From positions 42,549-106,548 of the forward strand of contig CAKVBA010000002.1 of the NCBI GenBank assembly GCA_934725305.1: DNA of 64,000 bases, in the 5' to 3' direction. This document shows positions 8,608 through 17,543 of this stretch, in pieces (the first letter of the stretch is position 1; each line of letters starts with the position of its first letter). The notes under the pieces were generated by a model. The model saw nothing but the letters and a program-made list of their open reading frames with translations. It did no database searches and had not been told where the DNA came from. The DNA comes from an uncultured Parabacteroides sp. GTDB taxonomy: Bacteria; Bacteroidota; Bacteroidia; Bacteroidales; Tannerellaceae. A program made the position numbers and the translations under genes.

Positions 8608-8946
8608 AAATACAATAAGTCAACAGGCAGACAAGAGACTACTAATCCGGTCAAAAAGGAGTAAGCTATTTCCGGAAATTGGGTGCCTACCCATTTCCGA
8701 CGGAGTAGTTATTCCGTCCCAACGGAGTGCCTACCCATTTTCAAAAAAGTCCCTACCCTTTTTCCGAAAAGTCTATACCCTTTTTCCAAAAACTCTATAG
8801 ACTATTGAAAGAGAGGCTATAACCCCTTTTTTCAGGGTGTTTGGGCCGAGACAGATTCGTCTGTCAAGTCCGGCGAAGTTGCTCATTGTTTCTGCCGGAT
8901 CCGTTACCGCTTTTAGCAAATAATAATTCGGATAAAAACACAATAA
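8608..8946 (+). repeat. Intergenic repeat core, copy A
   Basis: This core of about 339 bp starts with AAATACAATAAG (8608-8619) and ends with AAAACACAATAAC (8934-8946), the two terminal direct repeats of the family. It contains the shared CAACAGGCAGACAAGAGACT block, an inverted GGGTRNCTAC/CGGAGTGCCTACCC section, and the 22-bp A-tract/T-tract array at about 8738-8800. The right part contains a hairpin, GACAGA-TTCG-TCTGTC. It occupies the convergent gap between the YrdC-family gene and susD. The rest of the 8493-9093 gap holds a short left arm (8568-8607) and the small palindromic element listed next. Confidence 0.85.
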
Positions 8947-8963
8947 CTATCTCTCAGCGCATA

Positions 8964-9040
8964 TTTAACCCAAATCGGTCATTAGAAAATTTCGCTCTCT
9001 TTTTGCACGAAAAAATCTCTAATGACCGATTTGAGTTAAA
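8964..9040. mobile_element. 77-bp palindromic element bounded by the family terminal inverted repeats
   Basis: The left end (8964-8985, containing AACCCAAATCGGTCATTAG) and the right end (9019-9040) are inverted copies with one mismatch over 22 bp, separated by 33 bp. The same ends bound the larger composite copies at 32742 and 50189. It looks like a minimal MITE-like derivative or internal deletion. No coding capacity is present. Confidence 0.6.
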
Positions 9041-9079
9041 GGGGCTGCATCAAAACTAACCATTTTGATACAGCCCCTT
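9039..9079 (-). terminator. Palindromic terminator after the first susD
   Basis: Arm 9039-9055 (AAGGGGCTGCATCAAAA) pairs with 9063-9079 (TTTTGATACAGCCCCTT) with one mismatch. It lies 15 bp after the minus-strand susD stop and belongs to the dispersed terminator family. Confidence 0.75.
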
Positions 9080-9093
9080 GTCAGTTATACTTA

Positions 9094-10749
9094 TTAGAAG
9101 TTTCCAACGTTGGCCTTATCCCACCATACGCGAGTACCACCTATATCACCTGTAAACTTAGAACTTGTATTCTCTTTGTTCAGCAGTTCAATACCCTTCT
9201 GCAATTCAGCATTGTTTGTATTGATTTCAACAGATGAATAGATCAAACGACGGATCTGTTCGTCGGTATCAATTGTACCGTCACTGCTATTTACGCGGTT
9301 CGGGAACAACTTAGGATAACCTGTACGACGATATTCAGCCCAAGCTTCTGTTGACAACGGGAAGTTTGCAATCCACTTCTGGATGATGATACGCTGCAGC
9401 TTTTCTTCGTTGCTGGCTGCTTCGTTCCACTTAACAGAAACACCGTTCATAGCCTTAATGCTATTTTCACTATTTACCGGGTCAACAAAATCCTTCTGTG
9501 TAGAAGTACCGTTGATATAAGCATCAATCTCTTCGTCAGAAATTGAAGATACGCCAGCAAATACACCTTTATACTTCAACTCATTCTTGATAGAGATGCG
9601 GATACCTTCTTCATACAACTCTTTAACGCTGCCGCCCATATTCCAGCCACGCAAAGCACCTTCTGCACGCAAGAAGTAAGCTTCAGCCACCTTCAATACA
9701 GGGAACGGAGTTGAATAAGCACAAACGATACCAGAAAATTTACCCCATTCATTCGGTTTGTTCGGCAAATTACATCCCGGACGAATACCGATATACTGAG
9801 TTCCCTTAGCTATCTTTGAACCATCAGCACAGCTGATTTCATTTGTATTCATTGTAATATACAACGGCAGACGCGGGTCGTTATATCCATCCATGATAGT
9901 TACCAAGTTGGCATTGATACCACAGTCGCCCCATTCAAACATACGGATCAACTCGTTGCTCAAGCCCTGATCGATCACGATATCCTTATCGGCTTCAGTC
10001 AAAACACCATCGCGAACAGCCTCTTCAGCTTTCGCCTTAGCCAATGTTGGGTTGGCCTTTACGATACGCATGGCAAAACGCAACTTGAACTGATTGGCAA
10101 CACGAACCCACAATTCTTTGTTACCCTGACACCAATAGTCAAAAGCCTGCATATCTTCCGCAGAAGAAGTACCTTTCTTGAAACCGGCAATAGCATCATC
10201 CAACAGAGTGAACAAATCGTTATAGATGCTTTCCTGAGTATCATAAGCAAATGCTACTGTGTTGCCTTCCAATACTGAACGGTAAGCAACCGGACCATAG
10301 GCATCAGTCATTGTTGACAAAGCATAAGCCTGAACAACACGCATTACGGCAGCATAATCGCTCAACCCTTTTTCTTCACAAGCCTGAATCAAACGGCGAG
10401 TATTATTGAAGATGTGCAAGTTGAAGTTTTCATACATACCACCACAGAAACCACGGTTCAAACGATAATCAACATTACCATTACCGCCGAAGTTGTGAGG
10501 AGTCATGAAATAACCGCCAAACAGGTCGATACTCAAGTTTGTCCAGAACTGGAACATATTCTGATGAGGAGCATACACATAAGTCAACGGTTCAATAAAC
10601 TGCGCAGCAAACGGCATGTTATCAGGATTCACTTCGTACTTATTAGTATTCAAATCCTCAAAATTGTCGGTACAACCAACGAACGTAGAACCTGCTGCCA
10701 AAGTGAAGGCAGATGCTACAACATATGTCAATAATTTATTTCTTTTCAT
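9094..10749 (-). CDS. SusD/RagB-like outer-membrane lipoprotein (SusD-like_2 type)
   Basis: The 551-residue lipoprotein is the surface ligand-binding partner of the SusC-type transporter encoded just upstream (15 bp gap, same strand). The signal segment ends in a lipobox with Cys26 (STFVGC), followed by acidic residues (TDNFED) as in surface-exported Bacteroidetes lipoproteins. The N-terminal EDLNTNKYEV and the C-terminal NFPLSTEAWAEYRRTGYPKL match the SusD-like_2 subgroup, which is often linked to peptide or less defined substrates rather than starch. TPR-like helices fill the middle. No glycoside hydrolase or sensor gene lies nearby, so the substrate is unknown. Confidence 0.9.
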   Translation of the reverse strand: MKRNKLLTYVVASAFTLAAGSTFVGCTDNFEDLNTNKYEVNPDNMPFAAQFIEPLTYVYAPHQNMFQFWTNLSIDLFGGYFMTPHNFGGNGNVDYRLNRGFCGGMYENFNLHIFNNTRRLIQACEEKGLSDYAAVMRVVQAYALSTMTDAYGPVAYRSVLEGNTVAFAYDTQESIYNDLFTLLDDAIAGFKKGTSSAEDMQAFDYWCQGNKELWVRVANQFKLRFAMRIVKANPTLAKAKAEEAVRDGVLTEADKDIVIDQGLSNELIRMFEWGDCGINANLVTIMDGYNDPRLPLYITMNTNEISCADGSKIAKGTQYIGIRPGCNLPNKPNEWGKFSGIVCAYSTPFPVLKVAEAYFLRAEGALRGWNMGGSVKELYEEGIRISIKNELKYKGVFAGVSSISDEEIDAYINGTSTQKDFVDPVNSENSIKAMNGVSVKWNEAASNEEKLQRIIIQKWIANFPLSTEAWAEYRRTGYPKLFPNRVNSSDGTIDTDEQIRRLIYSSVEINTNNAELQKGIELLNKENTSSKFTGDIGGTRVWWDKANVGNF

Positions 10750-10764
10750 ACGATGCTTCCTTTA

Positions 10765-13700
10765 TTAGAAATTAAGTTTCAAATTCAAACCAAAACTACG
10801 AGAAGAAGGCAATGCGAACATATCGCAACCCTGCCAACCATTACCAGTACCTACTGATACATCCGGATCCATTGGTGCATCTTTATAGAAGAAGAACAAG
10901 TTACGGCCAATCAAAGAGGCACTCAAGTTCTTTCCTAAACCTAACAAGTTACGGAATGTATAACCGAATGAAACCTCACGCAAGCGAACGTTAGTAGCAT
11001 CATATACATACAATTCATTTGCATACTGAGAGTTGAAGTTTGTAGCACCTACAGTTGAATAGAATTTCTGAGGATCAAATGTTACACCTTCAAATACAAC
11101 CTGACCAGCATCACGAGCTGCACCAGAACGTTCTGATACGCCCCAACCGTCTAATGTTGCTTCAGTCATAGACATTACCTTACCACCAAACTTAGCATCA
11201 ACCAAGAAAGACAATGTAAAATCTTTATAGTGGAATGTATTTGTCCAACCCATGTTCACCTTAGCGTTCATATCACCTACATACTTCAAGTCTGCGATAC
11301 CGTCGCCACCCAGTTTAGGAGCGCCATTTTCTACAACAGGCTTACCAGCTTCGTCACGCTTAATCTGACGTACATATAAATCACTGTAGTGACCGCCTTC
11401 TTTCAGGATGATTTTACCACCACCAAAGTCAGACAATGTCAAACCATCAGACAACTCTTCAACCAATTCCTTAATCTCGTTTGTATTGTAAGAGAAGTTA
11501 TAGTTTGTGCTCCAGCTAAACTTATCATTGAACTGATGATGCCAGCCTAAACCAATTTCAAAACCCTGGTTCTGTACGTTACCGGCATTTACATAACGCT
11601 GTCTCAAACCTGTTTCCCAAGGAGCATCGATAGCAAAGAACTGGTTCTTTGTATTTGTCTTATAGTAAGTCATATTAACCTCTAAGCGATTCTGGAAGAA
11701 TGCACCGTCGAAACCAATTTCCAAAGAGTTAGTCTTTTCAGGTTTCAATGTCTTGAACGGAGCCTTTTCCGGAGGAGTCAAAGAGCCCTGATCCTTCAAA
11801 GTATAACGCAAGTTACTCATAAATACAGGAACGTCGTTACCTACGATTGAGTAAGAAGCACGAAGCTTGAACAAATCAACATTCTTACCGAAGTCGATAA
11901 AACGGTTCAGCAATGCACTGGCACCTACTGACGGATAGAAGAATGAAACACCTTCTGTAAAGGCCAAAGCTGAAGACCAGTCGTTACGAGCTGAAACATC
12001 CAGGAACAAACCATCTTTATAACCGAACTGAGCTGTAGCAAACACTGAATTCAATCGTTTTTCCTTCAATGATTCTGAAGTTGTCATACGATAGTAGTTT
12101 GCCGGAGAGAAGATGTTCGGATAATAAGCGCTACCTGTCGGTTTACCATCGATTACCTTAAACTCTGAGTCACCCCAACCGATCAAATCAACAGAAGAAC
12201 CGGTTGTCTTAGTGAAGCTGCTACCAGCAGTAACTGACAATGAATAAGTATCATCCCATACTTTGTTATAGCTTACCAATGCATCGCCATACATCTGTTC
12301 GCTGAAGATACGAGAATCTTTCATTGTACCCATCAAGTTACGTCCACCTGTACTTGATGCATATTCATTATAGATCCACTTTTCATCACCACGTTCATAA
12401 CGCAAACGACCTGTTACTGAAAGACCTTCCATAATATCATACTTCACGGTACCACCAAATTCATAACGGTTACGATCAGAAGTAGGAACCTGACGGTTTA
12501 CCATCCAGTACGGGTTTGAGAACTGTTCCTGTTTTGTATTAGTCCAACGCTGAACTTTAGTATTCAATACAGGATCGAACACTTCGAATTCATTCTTATA
12601 ACCATTCCAATCTTCGCCTCTCGGGAACAGGTAAGCACCTGTAATAGGGTTGTTCAAGAAACCGGCAGCAGCCTGGTTTTCGATGTGCTGCTTGTTATAA
12701 CGGGCACTTACATCAACATGAACCTTTTTCCATAAGTTGAAACCAACCTTTGCCAACAAGTTATGGCTCATATACTCATTTTCAGGAGTAATACCATTAG
12801 AGGCAACGTTTGCATAAGAGAAATAAGAAGAGATATTTTCATTACCGCCTGCTAAAGAAATAGAGTTGTTTGTTGTAAAACCTGGCTGATAGAATTCTTT
12901 AGCATAGTTAGGAGTTGAAGAAGACAGCTTGTTACCCCAGCTGAATGTACCTTCGTTACTCATTCCATAATGATCCTGGAACTTAGGCAATGACATTACA
13001 GACTCTACCGTTGTATTACTTGATACATTGATTGAAACCTTACCAGCCTGAGCCGATTTAGTTGTAATCATGATAGCACCATTGGCAGCAACAGCACCAT
13101 ACAAAGCAGCGGCAGAAGCACCTTTCAACAAGGTAATCTGAGCGATATCATCCGGGTTGATAGTTGACATAGCGTCACCACCATCACGGCCACCACCATA
13201 GTTGCTGTTAACCTGAGAATCTGATACGTTCATCATCAAAGGCACACCATCAACAACAACCAACGGCTGGTTGCTACCACTGATAGACTTATTACCACGG
13301 AACAAAATCTTAGAAGCACCACCTGCACCTGTTGAGTTCGGAGTAATCTGCAAACCGGCACTCTTACCCTGCAGAGAGTTGATCATGTTAACGTTTTTGA
13401 TCTCATTCAAATCTTTACCACCAACGGTCTGAGCTGAATAGGTCAAAGTCTTAGATTCACGCTTGATACCCATGGCTGTTACTACTACTTCTTCAATAGC
13501 CTTGGCATCAGAAACCATCTCTACATTAATAACAGAACGATTTCCAACAACCTCTTCTTTAGTCAACATACCAATGTAAGAGAATTCCAAAGTTGCTTTT
13601 TCACCAACTTCCAATGTGTAGTTACCATTCAAATCGGTAACCGTACCGTTTGTTGTCCCTTTTTCAAGAACGTTACAACCAATCAATGGCAGATTAACTC

Positions 13701-13800
13701 CCTTTTCCATGACAACACCACTTACTTTCTTCTGTGCCAAAAGCACATTTGTACATGTCCCTATCAGAAACAGCACAAACAAAACTAAGCTCTTCCTCAT
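10765..13800 (-). CDS. SusC/RagA family TonB-linked outer-membrane transporter
   Basis: The protein of 1011 residues is a TonB-dependent importer that works with its SusD lid. After a signal peptide (LVLFVLFLIGTCTNVLLA) comes a carboxypeptidase-regulatory-like domain (about 28-100), then the SusC signature EEVVVTAMGIKRESK near 105-118, the plug domain (about 120-250, with GASAAALYGAVAANGAIMITTK) and a 22-strand barrel ending in SFGLNLKLNF. ATG 13800 starts the signal peptide; an in-frame ATG two codons upstream at 13806 is an alternative. A -7 box at 13924-13931 implies a leader of about 115 nt. No anti-sigma or hybrid two-component gene adjoins it. Confidence 0.95.
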   Translation of the reverse strand: MRKSLVLFVLFLIGTCTNVLLAQKKVSGVVMEKGVNLPLIGCNVLEKGTTNGTVTDLNGNYTLEVGEKATLEFSYIGMLTKEEVVGNRSVINVEMVSDAKAIEEVVVTAMGIKRESKTLTYSAQTVGGKDLNEIKNVNMINSLQGKSAGLQITPNSTGAGGASKILFRGNKSISGSNQPLVVVDGVPLMMNVSDSQVNSNYGGGRDGGDAMSTINPDDIAQITLLKGASAAALYGAVAANGAIMITTKSAQAGKVSINVSSNTTVESVMSLPKFQDHYGMSNEGTFSWGNKLSSSTPNYAKEFYQPGFTTNNSISLAGGNENISSYFSYANVASNGITPENEYMSHNLLAKVGFNLWKKVHVDVSARYNKQHIENQAAAGFLNNPITGAYLFPRGEDWNGYKNEFEVFDPVLNTKVQRWTNTKQEQFSNPYWMVNRQVPTSDRNRYEFGGTVKYDIMEGLSVTGRLRYERGDEKWIYNEYASSTGGRNLMGTMKDSRIFSEQMYGDALVSYNKVWDDTYSLSVTAGSSFTKTTGSSVDLIGWGDSEFKVIDGKPTGSAYYPNIFSPANYYRMTTSESLKEKRLNSVFATAQFGYKDGLFLDVSARNDWSSALAFTEGVSFFYPSVGASALLNRFIDFGKNVDLFKLRASYSIVGNDVPVFMSNLRYTLKDQGSLTPPEKAPFKTLKPEKTNSLEIGFDGAFFQNRLEVNMTYYKTNTKNQFFAIDAPWETGLRQRYVNAGNVQNQGFEIGLGWHHQFNDKFSWSTNYNFSYNTNEIKELVEELSDGLTLSDFGGGKIILKEGGHYSDLYVRQIKRDEAGKPVVENGAPKLGGDGIADLKYVGDMNAKVNMGWTNTFHYKDFTLSFLVDAKFGGKVMSMTEATLDGWGVSERSGAARDAGQVVFEGVTFDPQKFYSTVGATNFNSQYANELYVYDATNVRLREVSFGYTFRNLLGLGKNLSASLIGRNLFFFYKDAPMDPDVSVGTGNGWQGCDMFALPSSRSFGLNLKLNF

Positions 13801-13923
13801 AAACATAGATTTTTAGGCAATTATTAATATATTTCTCACTTAACAATCAGAACTTTTCTATTTGTAAACGTTTCAAGATTTAACCCAACATTTTCTACAC
13901 TTTCTTCTTTTTGCGATTCTGCA

Positions 13924-13931
13924 CAAAGATA
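13924..13931 (-). promoter_or_regulatory. -7 box for the first susCD operon
   Basis: CAAAGATA reads TATCTTTG on the minus strand. It lies about 124 bp upstream of the susC start, giving a long leader of the kind in which Bacteroides susC genes can be regulated post-transcriptionally. No specific leader motif is identified. Confidence 0.55.
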
Positions 13932-14085
13932 CGTTTTTAAATAATACATGATGCTTTTTTGATAAAAAAAACACAACGCTCACTAAAGTTTTAACACTTG
14001 AAACCGAAAAACAACAGAAAGAGATTCGTTGCCACAGATATTTTAATGAATAAATAGAAAAAATCCATGTTTCCTGTTTTTTAGT

Positions 14086-14093
14086 TACATTTG
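14086..14093 (+). promoter_or_regulatory. -7 box for the dGTPase gene
   Basis: TACATTTG is a perfect consensus match. A TTG codon that could extend the dGTPase frame upstream (14091) lies inside this box, so the real start must be downstream. Confidence 0.6.
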
Positions 14094-14126
14094 TGGATTC
14101 ATAAACTTAAAATGATTCACAAGATG

Positions 14127-15452
14127 ATGAACTGGGGGCAACTTCTTTCCGGCAAACGTTTTGGTATGGAAGAGTATCATGAACGGAAACACGAACGGAC
14201 CGATTTTCAGCGAGACTATGATCGTCTTATCTTCTCTTCTCCTTTTAGAAGACTACAGAACAAGACACAGGTATTTCCGTTGCCAGGCAGCATTTTCGTA
14301 CACAACCGACTAACACATAGCCTTGAGGTTTCATGTGTGGGCCGATCATTGGGCAATAATGTTGCGAAGGAGTTGATGCGTAAATATCCCGAAGGAAGCA
14401 TCAACTTCCCGGAAATAGGATCTATTGTCTCTGCGGCTTGTCTGGCTCATGATATGGGAAATCCTCCTTTCGGCCACTCAGGAGAGCGAGCCATTCAGGC
14501 CTATTTTTCCGAAGGGAATGGCATGAAGCTGAAAGAGACTATACAGAGCGAGGCGGGTCGCTGGGACGACTTTATCCATTTCGAAGGCAATGCCAATGCC
14601 ATCAGACTGCTGACTCATCAGTTTATAGGCCGTCGCAAAGGAGGATTCGCCATGACCTACAGCACATTGGCCTCTATAGTCAAATATCCCTATGCCTCAA
14701 CTTATGCCGGCAGCTCCGGCAAGTTTGGCTTCTTCCAGTCGGAAGAGAAGAGTTATCTGCGCATTGCCCAAGAGTTAGGCATAGAGAAGAATCCGCAAAA
14801 GCCGGAGAAGTTTCTACGTTATCCGCTGGTCTATCTGGTCGAAGCGGCCGATGACATCTGCTATCAGATTATGGACATCGAAGATGCCTGCAAGTTGCAT
14901 ATCTTAACTCCTGAAGAAGCCAAGAGCCTGTTGATGGGATTCTTTGAGCCGAAACGTCTCGACCACATCACACAGGTCATGAAAATGGTGGACGATACTA
15001 ATGAACAGTTGGCCTATCTGCGTTCATGCATCATAGGATTATTGGTGGATGAATGCTCGCGTGTATTTCTCGAGAATGAGCAGGGATTGTTAGACGGCAG
15101 CTACAATCTGCCGCTGATTGAACAGATCAACGATCATGCCAAAGAGGCCTATAAAGCCTGTTCGGCAACCGCTTACCGCAAGATATACAAAGCCAAAGAG
15201 GTGCTCGATATCGAATTAGCCGGTTACCATATCTTCGGACATCTGATTGACAGCCTGACCGAAGCCGTGATGAACCAGAATCATGCTTACAGCAAACTGC
15301 TGTTGCAACGTATTCCGGAACAATACGACACACAAGCTCCCACCACATACGGAAAGATCCAGTGCGTGTTAGACTATATATCGGGAATGACCGATGTGTA
15401 TGCTTTGGATTTATACCGAAAGATTACAGGCATGAGCCTGCCGGCCGTATAA
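14127..15452 (+). CDS. dgt: Deoxyguanosinetriphosphate triphosphohydrolase (dGTPase)
   Basis: The protein of about 441 residues hydrolyses dGTP to deoxyguanosine and triphosphate and helps balance dNTP pools. It belongs to the HD superfamily. RTDFQRDYDRLIFSSPFRRLQNKTQVF at about 22-48 is the typical dGTPase N-terminal region. The metal-binding HD residues are in RLTHSLEVS and CLAHDMGNPPFGHSGE, with the late VEAADDICYQIMDIEDA block near 245. ATG codons at 14112, 14124 and 14127 are all possible; MNWGQLLSGKRFG at 14127 fits family N-termini best. It is a single gene in the cytoplasm, with its own promoter. Confidence 0.93.
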   Translation: MNWGQLLSGKRFGMEEYHERKHERTDFQRDYDRLIFSSPFRRLQNKTQVFPLPGSIFVHNRLTHSLEVSCVGRSLGNNVAKELMRKYPEGSINFPEIGSIVSAACLAHDMGNPPFGHSGERAIQAYFSEGNGMKLKETIQSEAGRWDDFIHFEGNANAIRLLTHQFIGRRKGGFAMTYSTLASIVKYPYASTYAGSSGKFGFFQSEEKSYLRIAQELGIEKNPQKPEKFLRYPLVYLVEAADDICYQIMDIEDACKLHILTPEEAKSLLMGFFEPKRLDHITQVMKMVDDTNEQLAYLRSCIIGLLVDECSRVFLENEQGLLDGSYNLPLIEQINDHAKEAYKACSATAYRKIYKAKEVLDIELAGYHIFGHLIDSLTEAVMNQNHAYSKLLLQRIPEQYDTQAPTTYGKIQCVLDYISGMTDVYALDLYRKITGMSLPAV

Positions 15453-15496
15453 TGGAACGGATAGACAAGGCTTGCCCGAATTGATAAATTGCAAGA

Positions 15497-16429
15497 TCAA
15501 TATTCCTCTCTATACTTGCTCTCCTGTTTATCTTCCAGGATGCTCAGATAGCTCTTGTAGCGAGACTCACTGATGTAATGTTCACGCACGGCCTCCAAGA
15601 CAGCACATCCCGGTTCGTGGCGGTGCGAACAATTATTGAATCGGCAATTGGCAGCAAACTTAAACAACTCGGGGAAGTAATGAGAAATCTCTGCACCTTC
15701 CATTTCGATGGTGCCAAAGCCTTTGATTCCCGGAGTATCTATCAGATAACCGCCTCCGGGCAGACTGATCATCTCTGAGAAGGTGGTTGTGTGCATACCT
15801 TTATTATGATACTCGGAAATATGGCCCGTCTTCAGGTTTACGCCCGGTATCAATTTATTGATAATAGTAGATTTTCCCACACCCGAATGACCGGAAAGCA
15901 GGGTAATCTTACCCTTCAGCTCTTCACGCAGAGCCTCCATGCCCTCTTCGCTGCGGGCACATAATTTAGAGCAGGGATAACCAATCGTTGTGTACAGATT
16001 AATCAGTCCCTCAAGATATTCCATATCTCCGGAATTATAGCGATCGACTTTATTGAACACCAGCTTTACCGGGACACGATATGCCTCGGCAGTCGCCAAG
16101 AAGCGGTCGATAAAGACAGTAGTAGTAACCGGATAATTGACGGTCACAATCAGCATGGCCTGATCGAGATTGGCCGCAATGATATGAGACTGTTTTGACA
16201 GATTAGAGGCTCGACGTATGATATAGTTCTTACGGTCATCAATCTCTGTAATAAAAGCTGTTCCTTCGGAGTTCACATCAATAGACACACGGTCACCTAC
16301 CGCCACCGGATTCGTGCTGCGAATTCCTTTCAAACGGAAGTTCCCCTTCACCTTACATTCAATGTCTGTTCCCTCGTCGGTACGAACAGTATACCAGCTA
16401 CCTGTGTTTTTGATCACCAATCCCTTCAT
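15497..16429 (-). CDS. rsgA: Ribosome small-subunit-dependent GTPase A
   Basis: The protein of 310 residues is a circularly permuted GTPase that checks late 30S subunit maturation. The OB-fold spans about residues 1-75. The G motifs appear in permuted order: NKVD (G4) first, then [14 protein letters not shown] (G1) and DTPGIKGFG (G3). The C-terminal zinc knuckle is [14 protein letters not shown]. The frame is open to 16489, but ATG 16429 starts the expected [13 protein letters not shown]. It lies 76 bp downstream of frr on the same strand, so the two translation-related genes are probably co-transcribed. Confidence 0.95.
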   Translation of the reverse strand: MKGLVIKNTGSWYTVRTDEGTDIECKVKGNFRLKGIRSTNPVAVGDRVSIDVNSEGTAFITEIDDRKNYIIRRASNLSKQSHIIAANLDQAMLIVTVNYPVTTTVFIDRFLATAEAYRVPVKLVFNKVDRYNSGDMEYLEGLINLYTTIGYPCSKLCARSEEGMEALREELKGKITLLSGHSGVGKSTIINKLIPGVNLKTGHISEYHNKGMHTTTFSEMISLPGGGYLIDTPGIKGFGTIEMEGAEISHYFPELFKFAANCRFNNCSHRHEPGCAVLEAVREHYISESRYKSYLSILEDKQESKYREEY

Positions 16430-16505
16430 AATGAACACCAAAAAGAAACGAAGATATGCCTCGGAGCCATCCTCGAGACATTTCCCCATTTCCTACTTTC
16501 ATATA

Positions 16506-17069
16506 TTATACAGTCATAATTTCTTTTTCCTTAGCAGCATACAAGTCGTCAACCTTCTTGATATACTTATCATGGATCTTCTGTACATCAGCTTCAGCAT
16601 CTTTTTCCACATCTTCAGGAACGCCATCAGATTTCACGCTCTTCTTCAAAGCATCAATAGCATCACGGCGAGCATTGCGGATACTAATCTTAGCTGTTTC
16701 AGCCTCCTGCTTACACTGCTTAGCCAACTGAGTACGGCGTTCACCTGTCAACGGAGGAATGCCCAGACGAATAATCTCACCATTGTTTTCCGGAGTGATA
16801 CCCACTTCTGAATTCAAAATAGCCTTTTCAATCTCTTTGATCAACGGTTTTTCCCACGGAGTAATAACGATTGTTTTTGCATCCGGAGTATTAACAGTTG
16901 CAACATTGCTTAAAGGAACCAAACTTCCATAGTAGGGCACCTTTATACCATCCAAAATCTTCGGATTTGCTTTACCTGCACGAATATGAGCTAACTGTTC
17001 ATCCAGATAACTGATGGCAAACGTCATTTTCTCTTCTGCCGCCTTTACGTATTGCTTCGTATCAATCAT
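16506..17069 (-). CDS. frr: Ribosome recycling factor
   Basis: The 187-residue protein splits the post-termination ribosome together with EF-G. It has standard family length and sequence, including [42 protein letters not shown] and [21 protein letters not shown]. It is cytoplasmic. It is the first gene of a likely frr-rsgA operon, with a -7 box 38 bp upstream. Confidence 0.97.
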   Translation of the reverse strand: MIDTKQYVKAAEEKMTFAISYLDEQLAHIRAGKANPKILDGIKVPYYGSLVPLSNVATVNTPDAKTIVITPWEKPLIKEIEKAILNSEVGITPENNGEIIRLGIPPLTGERRTQLAKQCKQEAETAKISIRNARRDAIDALKKSVKSDGVPEDVEKDAEADVQKIHDKYIKKVDDLYAAKEKEIMTV

Positions 17070-17106
17070 AATTATATATGTTTTTGTTTGCGATGAATTT
17101 AATTAA

Positions 17107-17114
17107 CAAAAGTA
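17107..17114 (-). promoter_or_regulatory. -7 box for the frr-rsgA operon
   Basis: CAAAAGTA reads TACTTTTG on the minus strand, a perfect TAnnTTTG match 38 bp from the frr start. Confidence 0.6.
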
Positions 17115-17160
17115 ATAAAGATTTTGAACACTCCAAATGAATTGAATGCTGTTTGAATTT

Positions 17161-17345
17161 TCATTTTTTCTTTTTCCAACGAAATAACCCATTTTCCATC
17201 CGGGCAGTTCCTGTTTAGAACCGCCCGTTTTTTGAGTTGGGTAACAAGTCCGTTGGAAAAGACAGAATGAATCCGTTTTGGGAAAAGGTCGGCATCTTTT
17301 TGAGAAAAGGGCGCACCCTTTTTGGAAAAAGGTCGGCATCGCTTT
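17161..17345. repeat. Distant relative of the intergenic repeat family (region F)
   Basis: This divergent gap between frr and surE has the same architecture as the five repeat cores but a different sequence. At about 17283-17345 there are three units with a 22-bp period, each an A-tract, a GC-rich centre and a T-tract (AAAAGGTCGGCATCTTTTT, AAAAGGGCGCACCCTTTTT, AAAAAGGTCGGCATCG then T7). GGGTAAC-n-TCCGTTGGA near 17240 resembles parts of copy B. The remainder, 17346-17477, contains two AACGGCATTAA repeats and nothing else I recognise. Confidence 0.5.
17201..17233 (+). terminator. Terminator-like hairpin with no upstream gene
   Basis: CGGGCAGTTC (17201-17210) pairs with GAACCGCCCG (17218-17227) with one mismatch, followed by six T. 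It points in the plus direction, but no plus-strand gene ends upstream in this divergent gap, so it may end a small RNA or belong to the repeat. Confidence 0.5.
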
Positions 17346-17520
17346 TTTTGAACGGCTTTTTAACGGCATTAAAACGGCATTAAAACACCGTTTAAACAGT
17401 GTTCCCAAAAGGAGCAGACTCTTTGCCGGGAATGGACAGTCATTCCTTTTCAGTCATCAAAAGACAAACGCTATTATTTGATAATTTCAATCCGCCAATG
17501 GGTATATAAAAGGATTTTAC

Positions 17521-17528
17521 TAATTTTG
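17521..17528 (+). promoter_or_regulatory. -7 box for surE-lpxB
   Basis: TAATTTTG is a perfect TAnnTTTG match 16 bp upstream of the preferred surE ATG. It excludes the longer reading frame that opens at 17478. Confidence 0.6.
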
Positions 17529-17543
17529 CTAAAGAAAATTTAT

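Noticed and set aside
8738..8800. 22-bp A/T-tract units considered as a CRISPR array.
   Set aside because: Only two to three units, no unique spacers between them and no cas genes.
8841..9059. Small frame in repeat copy A whose translation resembles that of a frame in copy C (33070-33279) and copy E.
   Set aside because: It starts with TTG, has no ribosome binding site, ends at unrelated positions and the similarity follows from DNA repeat identity. Copies B and D do not preserve the peptide.
17103..17408. Minus-strand frame across the frr-surE gap.
   Set aside because: Low-complexity translation from the A/T-tract array; no start context.
17478..17543. N-terminal extension of surE with a hydrophobic stretch.
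   Set aside because: The -7 box at 17521-17528 lies inside it, so the extension is not transcribed.
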